Origin: CAZRCG01 sp964598565
Lineage (GTDB): Bacteria > Bdellovibrionota > UBA2394
Assembly: GCA_964598565.1 (NCBI GenBank)
Contig: CAZRCG010000001.1
Coordinates: forward strand, 62,001-126,000
Direction of reading: 5' to 3'
Length of the DNA stretch: 64,000 nt
The position numbers and the translations under genes are program-made. The notes beneath the pieces were generated by a model that did not search any database, was not told where the DNA came from, and was given only the letters and a program-made list of their open reading frames with translations. Below, piece by piece: positions 24,463-32,529 of the stretch (within the stretch, counting starts at the first letter, position 1; each line of letters starts with the position of its first letter).

Positions 24463-25269
24463 TTACCACCTCAAGAGATCTCTGACACTTGAAACCACTA
24501 AAATTTTCTTAGAAAGGTCTGAAGGAATATCCCTTCGCTTCGTCTCACCGCTCAATACCAATACGGCATCTAAACGTTGGCGAAGAGCCATTTGAATATC
24601 CGTCGACAATCGATCTCCCACCACCAGAGCCTGTGATTTATCCACGTTGGCTCTCTCTAAAGCCAGATGCAACATACTGGCATGAGGCTTTCCCAAAATT
24701 ACCTCAGGGGGTCGACCCGTCGCCGCCTCTATAAGAGCCGCAATCGCACCAGCATCTGGCTCTAGCCCCTCGTGGGTCGGACAAAAGCGGTCGGGATGAA
24801 CCACAAGCCATGGAATTTTGCGTTCAATCCATCGAGACGCCTCGACGAGTTTTTTGTAGGTCAATGTCTTATCAAATCCCACCACCACCCACTGCGGCCT
24901 CACGCCATCGTGCTTAAGACCTTCACGTTGAAGCATCGTCTTAAGGGCTGGAGTTCCGAGCACAAAGGCACGAGACACCCGACCCTTCGACTGCGAATGC
25001 AAATAAGGCACAACGGTTTGAGTCGAAATGATAATATGGTCTCTCTCCACACGAAAGCCGAAGCCTCTGAGTTTTTTCACGTAGTCGCGGTCAGACCGAG
25101 AGGAATTGTTGGTAAAGAAAAAAACATCTTTTCCACGCGCCACCAAGCGATTGACGAGTTCTACCGCGCCAGGAATAATTCTGTCGCCTAAATACAAAGT
25201 GCCGTCGCAGTCAAAGAAATAGACCTGTTTACTTTGCCAAATCGATTTAAAGTTTCTTAACAACATCAT
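24463..25269 (-). CDS. HAD-IIA family phosphatase (NagD/PGP-like)
   Basis: 268 residues, normal for HAD-IIA. Motif I YFFDCDGTLYLGD (about 18-30) holds the nucleophile Asp and acid Asp. Motif II FFFTNNSSRS is the signature of this subfamily. Motif III lies near KPHASMLHLAL (about 195), and motif IV VVGDRLSTDIQMAL (about 215-229) binds magnesium. The C2 cap lies in between. Members dephosphorylate small phosphates (nucleotides, phosphoglycolate, p-nitrophenyl phosphate); the substrate is not fixed by sequence. It precedes a lipoprotein gene by 9 bp. Confidence 0.9.
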   Translation of the reverse strand: MMLLRNFKSIWQSKQVYFFDCDGTLYLGDRIIPGAVELVNRLVARGKDVFFFTNNSSRSDRDYVKKLRGFGFRVERDHIIISTQTVVPYLHSQSKGRVSRAFVLGTPALKTMLQREGLKHDGVRPQWVVVGFDKTLTYKKLVEASRWIERKIPWLVVHPDRFCPTHEGLEPDAGAIAALIEAATGRPPEVILGKPHASMLHLALERANVDKSQALVVGDRLSTDIQMALRQRLDAVLVLSGETKRRDIPSDLSKKILVVSSVRDLLRW

Positions 25270-25400
25270 TTGACGATCTCGTCGTGCCCGCTATCTTGAC
25301 AACACAATAATAGACAGGAAAAAGTAGACCAAATTAATGGAAAGCCTCTTTTCAAAGATTCGAACCAGGGCTAAAGTAAGAACAGGAAATATTTAGAAAC

Positions 25401-25578
25401 CTGCTCCTGCAGTATTCGAGGTTGAAGTATCATTTTTTGAACCGATACTTTTATGAAGGGGCGTGGTCACTGTCTACGGTGAGCAGTCTTTCAGGAGAGT
25501 GCCTAAAGTAGATACACTGGGCCCACCTAGCTATGCTGGGTTCAAAAAATCAGCTTCCAACGGTACAGGTGGGAGCAG
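25401..25578 (+). ncRNA. ssrS: 6S RNA
   Basis: About 178 nt directly upstream of the 5-formyl-THF cyclo-ligase gene, the classic 6S position. The ends pair: CTGCTCC (25401-25407) with GGAGCAG (25572-25578), extended by wobbles. GGGCCCACCTAG and GCTGGGTTCA on the 3' strand match the sequence commonly seen there in proteobacterial 6S RNAs and form a local hairpin ACCTAGC-tat-GCTGGGT (25525-25541). A 12-bp stem joins 25432-25443 with 25539-25550. 6S RNA mimics an open promoter and holds housekeeping RNA polymerase in stationary phase. The exact ends are inferred from pairing. Confidence 0.8.
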
Positions 25579-25582
25579 CTTT

Positions 25583-26218
25583 ATGAGTATTTCATCTGCA
25601 AAGCTTCATCTGAGAGCTCAGATGAAAGAGCGGATGAAAAAAGAAGCCGCGGACCTTTCGAAGCTTAAAGTCGATCAGACCGCTTCTCTGTACACTCAAC
25701 TTTCGAGGTGCATTCTTTCTCCTTATCGTGGAGCCCCGAATGGGCGTGACTCTCCCTTGGTAACCCAAGAGTCTGTTCGCTCGGTATTGCTCTTTGCCTC
25801 GCTGTCGAATGAATTTGCAACGCGTCCCTTGTTCGAAAGTTTAAAGGACCAGGCCGCCGTTTATTTTCCTGCCTGTGTGGGCGACTCCCTTCAGTTTCAC
25901 AGAGTGCTTGAATGGGACTCTCTCCAGTCCAGTCGCTACTCGTTAGAGCCTGCAATAGCCGGCAGCCCGTGGATTCCGGGCGATCAAGACTCGATCGTCA
26001 TTCTTCCGGGTCTGGCTTTTTCGGTCGTTGGGGGTCGTCTAGGTCGAGGACGGGGATTTTATGACCGCTTTTTATCTCAGCACCCCAATCTGAGGCGTAT
26101 GGGTCTTGGGTTTACGTCGCAGGTGCTGCGCAGCCTTCCCCTTGACCCGCATGACCAACCCATCGATGCGATTCTCTGCCCTCAAGGCCTTTGGATTTGC
26201 CCCTCTCGCATGCTATGA
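25583..26218 (+). CDS. 5-formyltetrahydrofolate cyclo-ligase
   Basis: 211 residues from ATG 25583. An open frame extends 40 codons upstream, but that part lies inside the 6S RNA, and similarity starts at SISSAKLHLRAQMKERMKK, the basic substrate-binding helix of the family. Later motifs: VLLFASLSNEFATRPL, YFPAC and IVILPGLAF...GGRLGRGRGFYDRFL (about 155-180), the ATP- and folate-binding signature. The enzyme turns 5-formyl-THF into 5,10-methenyl-THF. Pairing with 6S RNA (ssrS-ygfA) is widespread in proteobacteria. The start codon is only 4 bases past the RNA's closing stem, which may cover the ribosome site. Confidence 0.9.
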   Translation: MSISSAKLHLRAQMKERMKKEAADLSKLKVDQTASLYTQLSRCILSPYRGAPNGRDSPLVTQESVRSVLLFASLSNEFATRPLFESLKDQAAVYFPACVGDSLQFHRVLEWDSLQSSRYSLEPAIAGSPWIPGDQDSIVILPGLAFSVVGGRLGRGRGFYDRFLSQHPNLRRMGLGFTSQVLRSLPLDPHDQPIDAILCPQGLWICPSRML

Positions 26219-26224
26219 GGGTGG

Positions 26225-27013
26225 ATGCCTTTGGTTTCAGTGCTCATGTTAGGAGATATTGTAGGCTCTAGTGGTCGGGCTGCTGTCGCTAAGTGGCTGC
26301 CTGATATTAAGAGAAGTGAGCGTGTCGATTTAGTCATTGCAAACGGCGAGAATGCCGCTCACGGATTTGGGATAACTCCGAAAATCTTGCAAGAGATTTT
26401 TCGCATGGGAATCGATGTGGTCACCGGCGGCAACCATAGTTGGGATAAAAAAGAAACGATCCCGCTCTTTACTGAGTTTCCCACACGTTTGCTACGACCC
26501 CATAATTATCCGCAAGTTAATCCCGGGCGAGGTTGGTCGATTGTGCCCGGCCCCTTCGGCATGAAGATCGGCATCATTAATCTCATGGGCAGAGTATTTA
26601 TGGATCCTGTCGACTGCCCATTTCAGGTCTTTGAGAGAATCATTGAAGAGATCCGACGAGAAACCTCGTGTATTGTGGTGGATTTTCACGCTGAAACGAC
26701 AAGCGAGAAGGCTGCCTTCGCGTGGTTTGTCGATGGTCGGGTGTCTGCCGTCGTCGGAACTCATACTCATGTTCAAACGGCAGATGAGCGAATCTTGCCT
26801 CGGGGTACCGGGCTTTTAACAGACTTAGGCATGAACGGACCCATCGACTCGGTCATTGGAATGAAGACAGAAATTATTTTGGATCGCTTTGTAAAAAAGG
26901 TTCACGATAAAATGGAAGTCGCTGATGGACCCGGTATTTTTCAAGGAGCTCTCGTGAAAATCGATTCAGAAACAGGACGTTGCCTAGAGATACAGAGACT
27001 TCAAAGACGATAG
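26225..27013 (+). CDS. YmdB/TIGR00282-family metallophosphoesterase
   Basis: 262 residues, normal for the family. Metal and active-site motifs: VLMLGDIVGSSGR (about 6-18), VIANGENAAHGFG with the Asn and Glu ligands, VVTGGNHSWDKKE (His and Asp), VDFHAETTSEKAA and VVGTHTHVQTADERI at the C-terminal half. The family uses a dinuclear metal centre to hydrolyse 2',3'-cyclic nucleotides and related phosphodiesters. In Bacillus, YmdB affects biofilm genes and works near RNase Y. It starts 6 bp after the folate gene and is followed after 1 bp by tyrS, so it is likely one operon. Confidence 0.93.
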   Translation: MPLVSVLMLGDIVGSSGRAAVAKWLPDIKRSERVDLVIANGENAAHGFGITPKILQEIFRMGIDVVTGGNHSWDKKETIPLFTEFPTRLLRPHNYPQVNPGRGWSIVPGPFGMKIGIINLMGRVFMDPVDCPFQVFERIIEEIRRETSCIVVDFHAETTSEKAAFAWFVDGRVSAVVGTHTHVQTADERILPRGTGLLTDLGMNGPIDSVIGMKTEIILDRFVKKVHDKMEVADGPGIFQGALVKIDSETGRCLEIQRLQRR

Positions 27014-27014
27014 T

Positions 27015-28217
27015 ATGCACACAGCTCTCTCTCTAGAAAAAGAACTTGAGATTATCAAACGCGGAACAACCGAAATCCTTTCCGAGGCTGAACTCCTTGA
27101 AAAATTAAAGCTAGCTCGTAAAGAGCAACGACCACTGCGAGTTAAGATGGGCTTTGATCCCACCGCACCTGATCTTCATTTAGGCCACTGTGTGGGTCTA
27201 CGCAAACTTCGTGACCTTCAAGACCTTGGGCATCACATTATGTTCTTAATTGGCGATTTTACAGGTCGCATCGGCGACCCGTCAGGTAAGAACAAAACGC
27301 GGCCCCCTCTCTCTTCCGATGATGTCGATGCGAATGCAAAGACCTACCGTGACCAGGTTTTTAAAATTTTGGATCCACAAAAAACCGAAGTTCTCTTCAA
27401 TTCGCAGTGGTGCTCCAAACTGAGCGCCACAGATCTCATCAAACTAGCCAGCCAGATGAATGTGGCACGAATGCTTGAGAGAGAAGATTTTAAAAATAGA
27501 TATGTGGGTGGCCAGAGTATTGCCATTCATGAGTTTTTATATCCGCTCCTCCAGGGATACGACTCCGTGGCGATGAAAGCCGACATTGAATTGGGTGGCC
27601 AAGACCAACGATTCAATCTTCTCGTGGGGCGAGATTTACAAAAAGAGGCGGGTCAAATACCTCAGGTTGTCATCATGACTCCCCTGCTCGAGGGAATCGA
27701 CGGCCAAGAAAAAATGAGTAAAAGCCTCGGCAACGCCATCGGAATTTCAGAAAGCTCAAAGGATATTTTCGGCAAGGTGATGAGCATCCCCGATCCCTTA
27801 ATGGCCAAATACTTTGACTTGGCTACTCGAATCGAAAAAACCAGAGTTGAGAGCTATCTTTCTGGCCATCCCAGAGATGCCAAACTGGCTCTCGCCGAAT
27901 CGATCGTCAGAGATTTTCACGGTGCAGAAACGGCCCTACAGGAGCGAGAGAATTTTATTCGCCAGTTTTCGCAAAAACAGATTCCAGAGGATCGCGTAAA
28001 AGTGAAGCTTCCACAGCAACCCATGAGCCTTGCCGCCCTAATCGCCCAAATTTCGGGCGAGTCCAATGCCGAAGCCAAGCGACTGTTAGCATCGGGCTCG
28101 ATATTCGTCGGCACCCTAGACTCGCTCAATAAAGTGGAACCCTCCTTTGACGTTACCTCGCTTAAGCCGGGAACGATAATGAAGGTAGGCAAGCGACGCT
28201 TTTTTGAGTTTGAATAG
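27015..28217 (+). CDS. tyrS: tyrosyl-tRNA synthetase
   Basis: 400 residues, a TyrS of the longer group. The Rossmann core has GFDPTAPDLHLGH (HIGH-type motif, about 46-58) and the KMSKS loop as EKMSKSLGN (about 232-240). GGQDQRFNLLVGRDLQ marks the tyrosine pocket. The C-terminal S4 RNA-binding domain begins near 340 (LAALIAQISGESNAEAKRLLASGSIFV). It charges tRNA-Tyr. Its start follows the phosphoesterase stop by 1 bp, and the OmpA-like gene follows 3 bp after its end, all on the plus strand from the 6S RNA on. Confidence 0.97.
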   Translation: MHTALSLEKELEIIKRGTTEILSEAELLEKLKLARKEQRPLRVKMGFDPTAPDLHLGHCVGLRKLRDLQDLGHHIMFLIGDFTGRIGDPSGKNKTRPPLSSDDVDANAKTYRDQVFKILDPQKTEVLFNSQWCSKLSATDLIKLASQMNVARMLEREDFKNRYVGGQSIAIHEFLYPLLQGYDSVAMKADIELGGQDQRFNLLVGRDLQKEAGQIPQVVIMTPLLEGIDGQEKMSKSLGNAIGISESSKDIFGKVMSIPDPLMAKYFDLATRIEKTRVESYLSGHPRDAKLALAESIVRDFHGAETALQERENFIRQFSQKQIPEDRVKVKLPQQPMSLAALIAQISGESNAEAKRLLASGSIFVGTLDSLNKVEPSFDVTSLKPGTIMKVGKRRFFEFE

Positions 28218-28220
28218 CTT

Positions 28221-29219
28221 ATGGTGCTTTCGCTTGTGTTTTTACTTCTGTCTGCCCAAGAGTCTTCTGCCTCAGTCTATTTGGGAGGGGATATCGGATA
28301 CTCTCGCGTTGAAACGGCGGTATTTACGGAAGCCGACAAAAATGGAATTCAGATCAGTCCGCAAATGTTAATATCGTTACCCTTGAATAATTGGAATTTC
28401 GATTTAGGCACCGGGTGGATTTGGAATCGATCGACCGGGTCTGAAGGCGTCATTCGCGAAGACACGATAACATCACGCGGAATTTTATTAATGGCAGCGA
28501 CTCGCTATAGTTTGGGTGCGCATCAGGCAGGCCTTGTGAGTCAAAGTGCGTTCGCAGATAATTTCAACTATGGAGGCAACTCGCCTTCCACATCGGTTGC
28601 TACTTTTTTAGGACCTCAGTACCTCTATCACTGGAAAGCATGGAATATTCATTGGCGAGTAGGCGCTTCGGCCCTTTTGGATCTTAGTGTGCCTCAACGA
28701 CATATCTTTTTAGCGCTCGCTCATCTTCAAATTGGCCTACCATTTTCTTTCTTTAGGTCGTCACACGACGAAGATAGCGACGAGGACGCGCCTTTGCCAC
28801 CTACCCCCTCGACGACGTCGTTAGAGCTTGGTCGTAAGTCATTTAAGTTTATGAGAGATGATCTGTCGCCATCGGCGATTCGCTCCCTCAAAAAAATGGC
28901 TCAATTTTTGGCATCAAATTCTCAAGAGTGGAACGAAGTGCACTTCCACGGTCATAGCGATGAACGAGGAAAGCGCTCGATCAATCTTGATTTATCTCGT
29001 CGCAGAGCCGAAGCGGCACGACGCGTATTCTTAGAGGCCGGCATTCCGAGTGCGCGAATGCAGGCCTTCGCCTACGGGCCCGATCGACCTATTGATCCGA
29101 GATCTGAAGAAGAGGCTTGGTCAAAAAATAGGAGAGTCGAGGTCGAGGTCGTTGGCCCCTTGTCTGACGCTTTTGCTAAGAAACTACACGCATTAATTGC
29201 AGACCAATCAAATCTCTGA
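28221..29219 (+). CDS. OmpA-family outer-membrane protein
   Basis: 332 residues. A signal peptide covers about 1-17 (MVLSLVFLLLSAQESSA, cleaved before SVYLG). Residues about 18-175 form alternating beta strands of an eight-stranded barrel (YLGGDIGYSRVE, LGTGWIW, LYHWKAWNIHWRVGAS). After a linker rich in Asp and Pro comes an OmpA C-terminal domain (about 205-320) with FHGHSDERGKRSINLDLSRRRAEA, the peptidoglycan-binding signature. It should anchor the outer membrane to the cell wall. It begins 3 bp after tyrS. A small hairpin at 29212 encloses its stop codon. Confidence 0.85.
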   Translation: MVLSLVFLLLSAQESSASVYLGGDIGYSRVETAVFTEADKNGIQISPQMLISLPLNNWNFDLGTGWIWNRSTGSEGVIREDTITSRGILLMAATRYSLGAHQAGLVSQSAFADNFNYGGNSPSTSVATFLGPQYLYHWKAWNIHWRVGASALLDLSVPQRHIFLALAHLQIGLPFSFFRSSHDEDSDEDAPLPPTPSTTSLELGRKSFKFMRDDLSPSAIRSLKKMAQFLASNSQEWNEVHFHGHSDERGKRSINLDLSRRRAEAARRVFLEAGIPSARMQAFAYGPDRPIDPRSEEEAWSKNRRVEVEVVGPLSDAFAKKLHALIADQSNL

Positions 29220-29234
29220 CATTTTTTCAGAGAT
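29212..29234 (+). terminator. 8-bp hairpin enclosing the OmpA-protein stop codon
   Basis: ATCTCTGA (29212-29219) pairs perfectly with TCAGAGAT (29227-29234), with loop CATTTTT. The stop codon TGA is the last part of the 5' arm. No U-run follows the 3' arm, so it may protect the mRNA end or slow ribosome release rather than end transcription alone. Confidence 0.45.
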
Positions 29235-29361
29235 CGTAGAGCCCTATTCTGGAGCGTTCTGGGCGGAAAGAGGGTCTCAGATTGTCACCGAACTCTGTTT
29301 AGTGAAGCCCACTTGCAGCCCCCCTGACGCACCACGTCTGAATCGGCTATACTAGTAAAGT

Positions 29362-29664
29362 ATGGACACATCGGGAATAAATTCGAGTCAGAGAATGCCT
29401 AAGGTCGACGTTGAGACGAGATCTAAATCCGCTCGTGAAGTTCAACTTAAAGCAGCCGATCGACTTTCGACGACCGACACGAGTGATCAACAAACAACGG
29501 CGCGAGCCATGGCCTCAGAAAAACGAGTATCTCAAACTACTGAAACTTCGGACGCACAAGTAAAGCAACAAGAACCAAGACAAGCCAAACTCTCGGCTGA
29601 ACTATCGTATGAATTGGTTCGCCCAGAAGCGGACAAACTCTCTCCGGATAAACCAGAGTTCTAA
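29362..29664 (+). CDS. short low-complexity hypothetical protein
   Basis: 100 residues rich in Ser, Thr, Gln, Glu and Lys, without Cys or Trp; likely disordered (KAADRLSTTDTSDQQTT). A TATACT box at 29348-29353 ends 8 bases before the ATG, and there is no ribosome site, so a leaderless transcript is conceivable. No family recognised. It may be real but could also be a chance frame; composition unlike its neighbours supports caution. Confidence 0.4.
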   Translation: MDTSGINSSQRMPKVDVETRSKSAREVQLKAADRLSTTDTSDQQTTARAMASEKRVSQTTETSDAQVKQQEPRQAKLSAELSYELVRPEADKLSPDKPEF

Positions 29665-29709
29665 GGCTAAGTCAGAGTTCTTAGGCACGATCGACATTCT
29701 AAAGTACAA

Positions 29710-31203
29710 TCAACGAACCGCGTGGCGGTCTCGCAGGAGACGTCGTCCGATGGCTTCGTGATCAGAGCTTGTAATCACTGTGTCTTTGCTTTGTACGCTA
29801 GACATTTTCTTTACGGGGTGGGCGAGACGAATCGTATCTGGTCCTTTATAAGGCATCGCCACTCGCTTCACCATAGCCTCAGAATCGGGCATTGAAATAT
29901 CGGGAGACAGCGAACCAGCGTTGCGACCCGAAGGCAAGTAATACCATAAAGTCGTCAACTTAAGGCCACCTCGATACGAGGTGCCAATTGAGCTCTTTGT
30001 TTCGTAAATATTTTGAACCGATGCTTTGCCAAATGTTTTCTGTCCAATGACTAAACCCCGACCGTAGTCTTGTAGAGCACCCGCGACAATTTCAGCAGCA
30101 CTTGCCGTGTTCTCATTCACCAAAATGACAAGGGGAATATCGGTAAAACCGCCTTCGTCAAGTGCCCAAACTTGATCGACGGCTTCTTTACCTTTCAAAT
30201 AGACGACCACTCCCTGAGTGATGAAAAGATCCACTAGATCTCGAGCTGCTTGCAAAAGGCCGCCGGGATTATTGCGAAGATCGAGCAAAATACCTTTGGC
30301 GTTCGAAGCGTGAATACGCAGAATCGCTTCCACTTCTGCAGCCGTTTGCTTGTAGAAACGATGGACCCGCAGCGCTAGAATTTTGTCTTCTGTCCAACTA
30401 TGAGTTAACGAAGGCTGATTGATTACCGCGCGAGTGACCAAGGTATCGAAGGGTGTCATACCTCGCAAACCTTGAAAGCGCACTACGGAATTCTTGGGAC
30501 CTCGAATTCGATATCGAATCTCTGCATCACTCAAACCCACAACGGAGTGCCCATCAATATTTTTGATCAAATCATTTACCAAAATCTTTCCATCAGCCGG
30601 GCCGCCCTTCAACACTTCCATCACACGTAGATAATCTCCAAAGGGCTCCGAACCGATACCAACTCCCGTAAACTCGCCATCCACTGAGGATGTTTTTATA
30701 TCGAGCTCCTCCGAGGCCATAAAATCAGAGTACGGATCAAGCTGACGAATCAGCGCCTTTAAGTAAGCCGTTCGATACAAGGGATTTCCAAGATGATCGC
30801 ATATAGTCGTAAGTGAGTGTGGGGCTAACGAGTCGCCCAAGTTTTCCGACTTAAGTATCTTATTCTTGATGGCAGACTGAGTTCTTTCAAAGTTTGCCGC
30901 CGCAAAAGGATGTCCTAACTGAAGCAAAACAGTCGCCACATTCTCAAAAGCAGCGTCTCGTAAGAGTCTTAAACTCTCCTCACCTTCGATTTGAAAGCGA
31001 AGATGGTTCTCACTGACAAAAAAATAAATAGAATTTAATTCGTCGCAGGTCATGAGAGAGTCCACCGACGACGTGCTTTCGAATGTCTTTTCAACGGCGC
31101 CGTTCAAACTTAAAGCGGCACCAGAAAAAATTGTAAGACCCACCAGGGCTATATTGAAACTGTGGGGCAAAAGCTTCACACCTTGATGTAAAGCAATCTG
31201 CAT
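29710..31203 (-). CDS. S41 family C-terminal processing peptidase
   Basis: 497 residues. A hydrophobic N-terminal stretch (about 15-35) exports or anchors it. The PDZ domain (about 165-255) has GVGIGSEPFGDYLRVMEVL and GPADGKILVNDLIKNIDG. The protease domain holds GILLDLRNNPGGLL, then NENTASAAEI with the nucleophile Ser (about 369), and GQKTFGKASVQ with the general base Lys (about 393). These periplasmic proteases trim C-termini of envelope proteins and wall hydrolases. It is divergent from the secreted HEYIH gene, separated by about 220 bp with a CAAGTACTTG palindrome near its start. Confidence 0.92.
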   Translation of the reverse strand: MQIALHQGVKLLPHSFNIALVGLTIFSGAALSLNGAVEKTFESTSSVDSLMTCDELNSIYFFVSENHLRFQIEGEESLRLLRDAAFENVATVLLQLGHPFAAANFERTQSAIKNKILKSENLGDSLAPHSLTTICDHLGNPLYRTAYLKALIRQLDPYSDFMASEELDIKTSSVDGEFTGVGIGSEPFGDYLRVMEVLKGGPADGKILVNDLIKNIDGHSVVGLSDAEIRYRIRGPKNSVVRFQGLRGMTPFDTLVTRAVINQPSLTHSWTEDKILALRVHRFYKQTAAEVEAILRIHASNAKGILLDLRNNPGGLLQAARDLVDLFITQGVVVYLKGKEAVDQVWALDEGGFTDIPLVILVNENTASAAEIVAGALQDYGRGLVIGQKTFGKASVQNIYETKSSIGTSYRGGLKLTTLWYYLPSGRNAGSLSPDISMPDSEAMVKRVAMPYKGPDTIRLAHPVKKMSSVQSKDTVITSSDHEAIGRRLLRDRHAVR

Positions 31204-31424
31204 GCCAGAGCCGCCGCCTACAAGTACTTGAAATATCCTATCTATTTATTGTCACTGGGACATTCATGGGTCAGCTTGGAAATTTCATCTGCGACTTTGG
31301 TTTTAGCCAGGACCTGGGGCGGGTTTCAAAAACTATGATCTCTTTGCGGCGTGAGAGATGCGACCCTTGCGATTTCAAAGGGTTATGGACAAAAAATTTG
31401 GCCAACGAATTGCAATAAATCGAG

Positions 31425-32516
31425 ATGATGACAGTTCTTCAGTCCACCTTTGCCCTCCTCGTGATCGGAGTCTCTCTTGTGACGATTCGCTCTGAAGCCC
31501 AGATGGCATGTGATGAAGACAATGCAGCGGCGCCCTTAGCCCTGAAAATTATCTCAACGTTAGAAAAGCAAAAGACGGCAAGCAATAAACTAGGAGAATG
31601 GTCGGGCCTTACCATTCGGCGTTCGGATTTATTAAACGTTACAAAGGGCCTACGAGCCCTACCCCTCTCGACAGCCGACGGGAAACAGAATGCTGAGGAA
31701 AGAAAGAATTCAGTCATTCGCTCCATACAAGCCTCAGGCGTATCAGCTTTCACGTCTCGCATGTCGTCTTCAACAGAAAATCCCAACCAAGAATTAAGTT
31801 TTTTTAAAGGCTCCATCGTGGTCGCTACCAAACTAGAGGATGGAGCCGATCACCGAAGTGATGATCCCGAAACCTTCTATGGCAATCTTCCCATGCGATA
31901 TGCTGGTGCCTTTATATTTCCTGATGCGAATGCGAAACGTCCCCTTCATCTTGAGCCCATTATCGTCTATGGGCCTCGTGCAGACGAAGGTACTGCCGTG
32001 CATGAGTATATTCATGCTCTGTTCTGGAAAGAGCGACTACGATGTTATGAAGAACAAAAATCAGACTCTCAGAAATCTTGCCCCACCGACCCTCGAGATA
32101 TTCCGCCCATTATGGATTCGGCTCACACAACGCTGGAGGAAGATTTTAAAGAACTTGAATTCAAACTCTCAGAGACCTTAGAAGAACTAGACGTCTATAC
32201 CATTCTTTTCAAAGAAGGCTCCAGTCTGGGCCTAAGTCAACAAGCCATAGATACAGCCCGACAAGGCGTTCACTTCTACCTCCACTCAAACTCCAACCCT
32301 AGCGATGGATTTCATTCTCTCAGCGGTATTTTGAAAGATTTTGAAGGTCGACTCCTGTCGAAGGCGTCGCAGGCTTCGTCCCCTGTTTATCGCGCTCTAC
32401 GTGAACGAATCGCGTCTCTAAAAGCGAAAGTGGCGAACTTCACGCTTGAATCGCCGAGCTTACTTCCTAAATCTCAGTTTCGAGACAAGTCATTTGAAAA
32501 GAAACTGCTTAAGTAA
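31425..32516 (+). CDS. secreted protein with an HExxH metalloprotease motif
   Basis: 363 residues. A signal peptide spans about 1-25 (ALLVIGVSLVTIRSEA). The only recognisable motif is GTAVHEYIHALFW (about 190-202), with HEYIH as a likely zinc site; a Glu-rich helical segment after it (EEDFKELEFKLSETLEELDVY) could supply a third ligand, as in gluzincins. The rest (a Ser- and Glu-rich N-terminal half, a coil-like tail) matches nothing I know. Divergent from an S41 protease and convergent with argS. Likely a periplasmic or exported peptidase; enzymatic activity is inferred from the motif alone. Confidence 0.6.
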   Translation: MMTVLQSTFALLVIGVSLVTIRSEAQMACDEDNAAAPLALKIISTLEKQKTASNKLGEWSGLTIRRSDLLNVTKGLRALPLSTADGKQNAEERKNSVIRSIQASGVSAFTSRMSSSTENPNQELSFFKGSIVVATKLEDGADHRSDDPETFYGNLPMRYAGAFIFPDANAKRPLHLEPIIVYGPRADEGTAVHEYIHALFWKERLRCYEEQKSDSQKSCPTDPRDIPPIMDSAHTTLEEDFKELEFKLSETLEELDVYTILFKEGSSLGLSQQAIDTARQGVHFYLHSNSNPSDGFHSLSGILKDFEGRLLSKASQASSPVYRALRERIASLKAKVANFTLESPSLLPKSQFRDKSFEKKLLK

Positions 32517-32529
32517 AGTGAATATCGTC

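Noticed and set aside
24772..25191. 139-codon plus-strand frame inside the HAD-IIA gene
   Set aside because: Antisense to a clear phosphatase with intact motifs; no start signal.
25356..25370. GGTTCGAATC on the minus strand, like a tRNA T-loop
   Set aside because: The flanking bases (CCTGG against CTTTG) do not form a T-stem, and no acceptor, D or anticodon arm can be placed around it.
25463..25582. N-terminal extension of the folate cyclo-ligase
   Set aside because: These codons lie inside the 6S RNA and show no family similarity.
29636..29690. CAGAGTTCT-aAGGC / CAGAGTTCTtAGGC direct repeat around the stop of the low-complexity gene
   Set aside because: A 14-base near-copy only 20 bases apart is probably a small slippage duplication without function.
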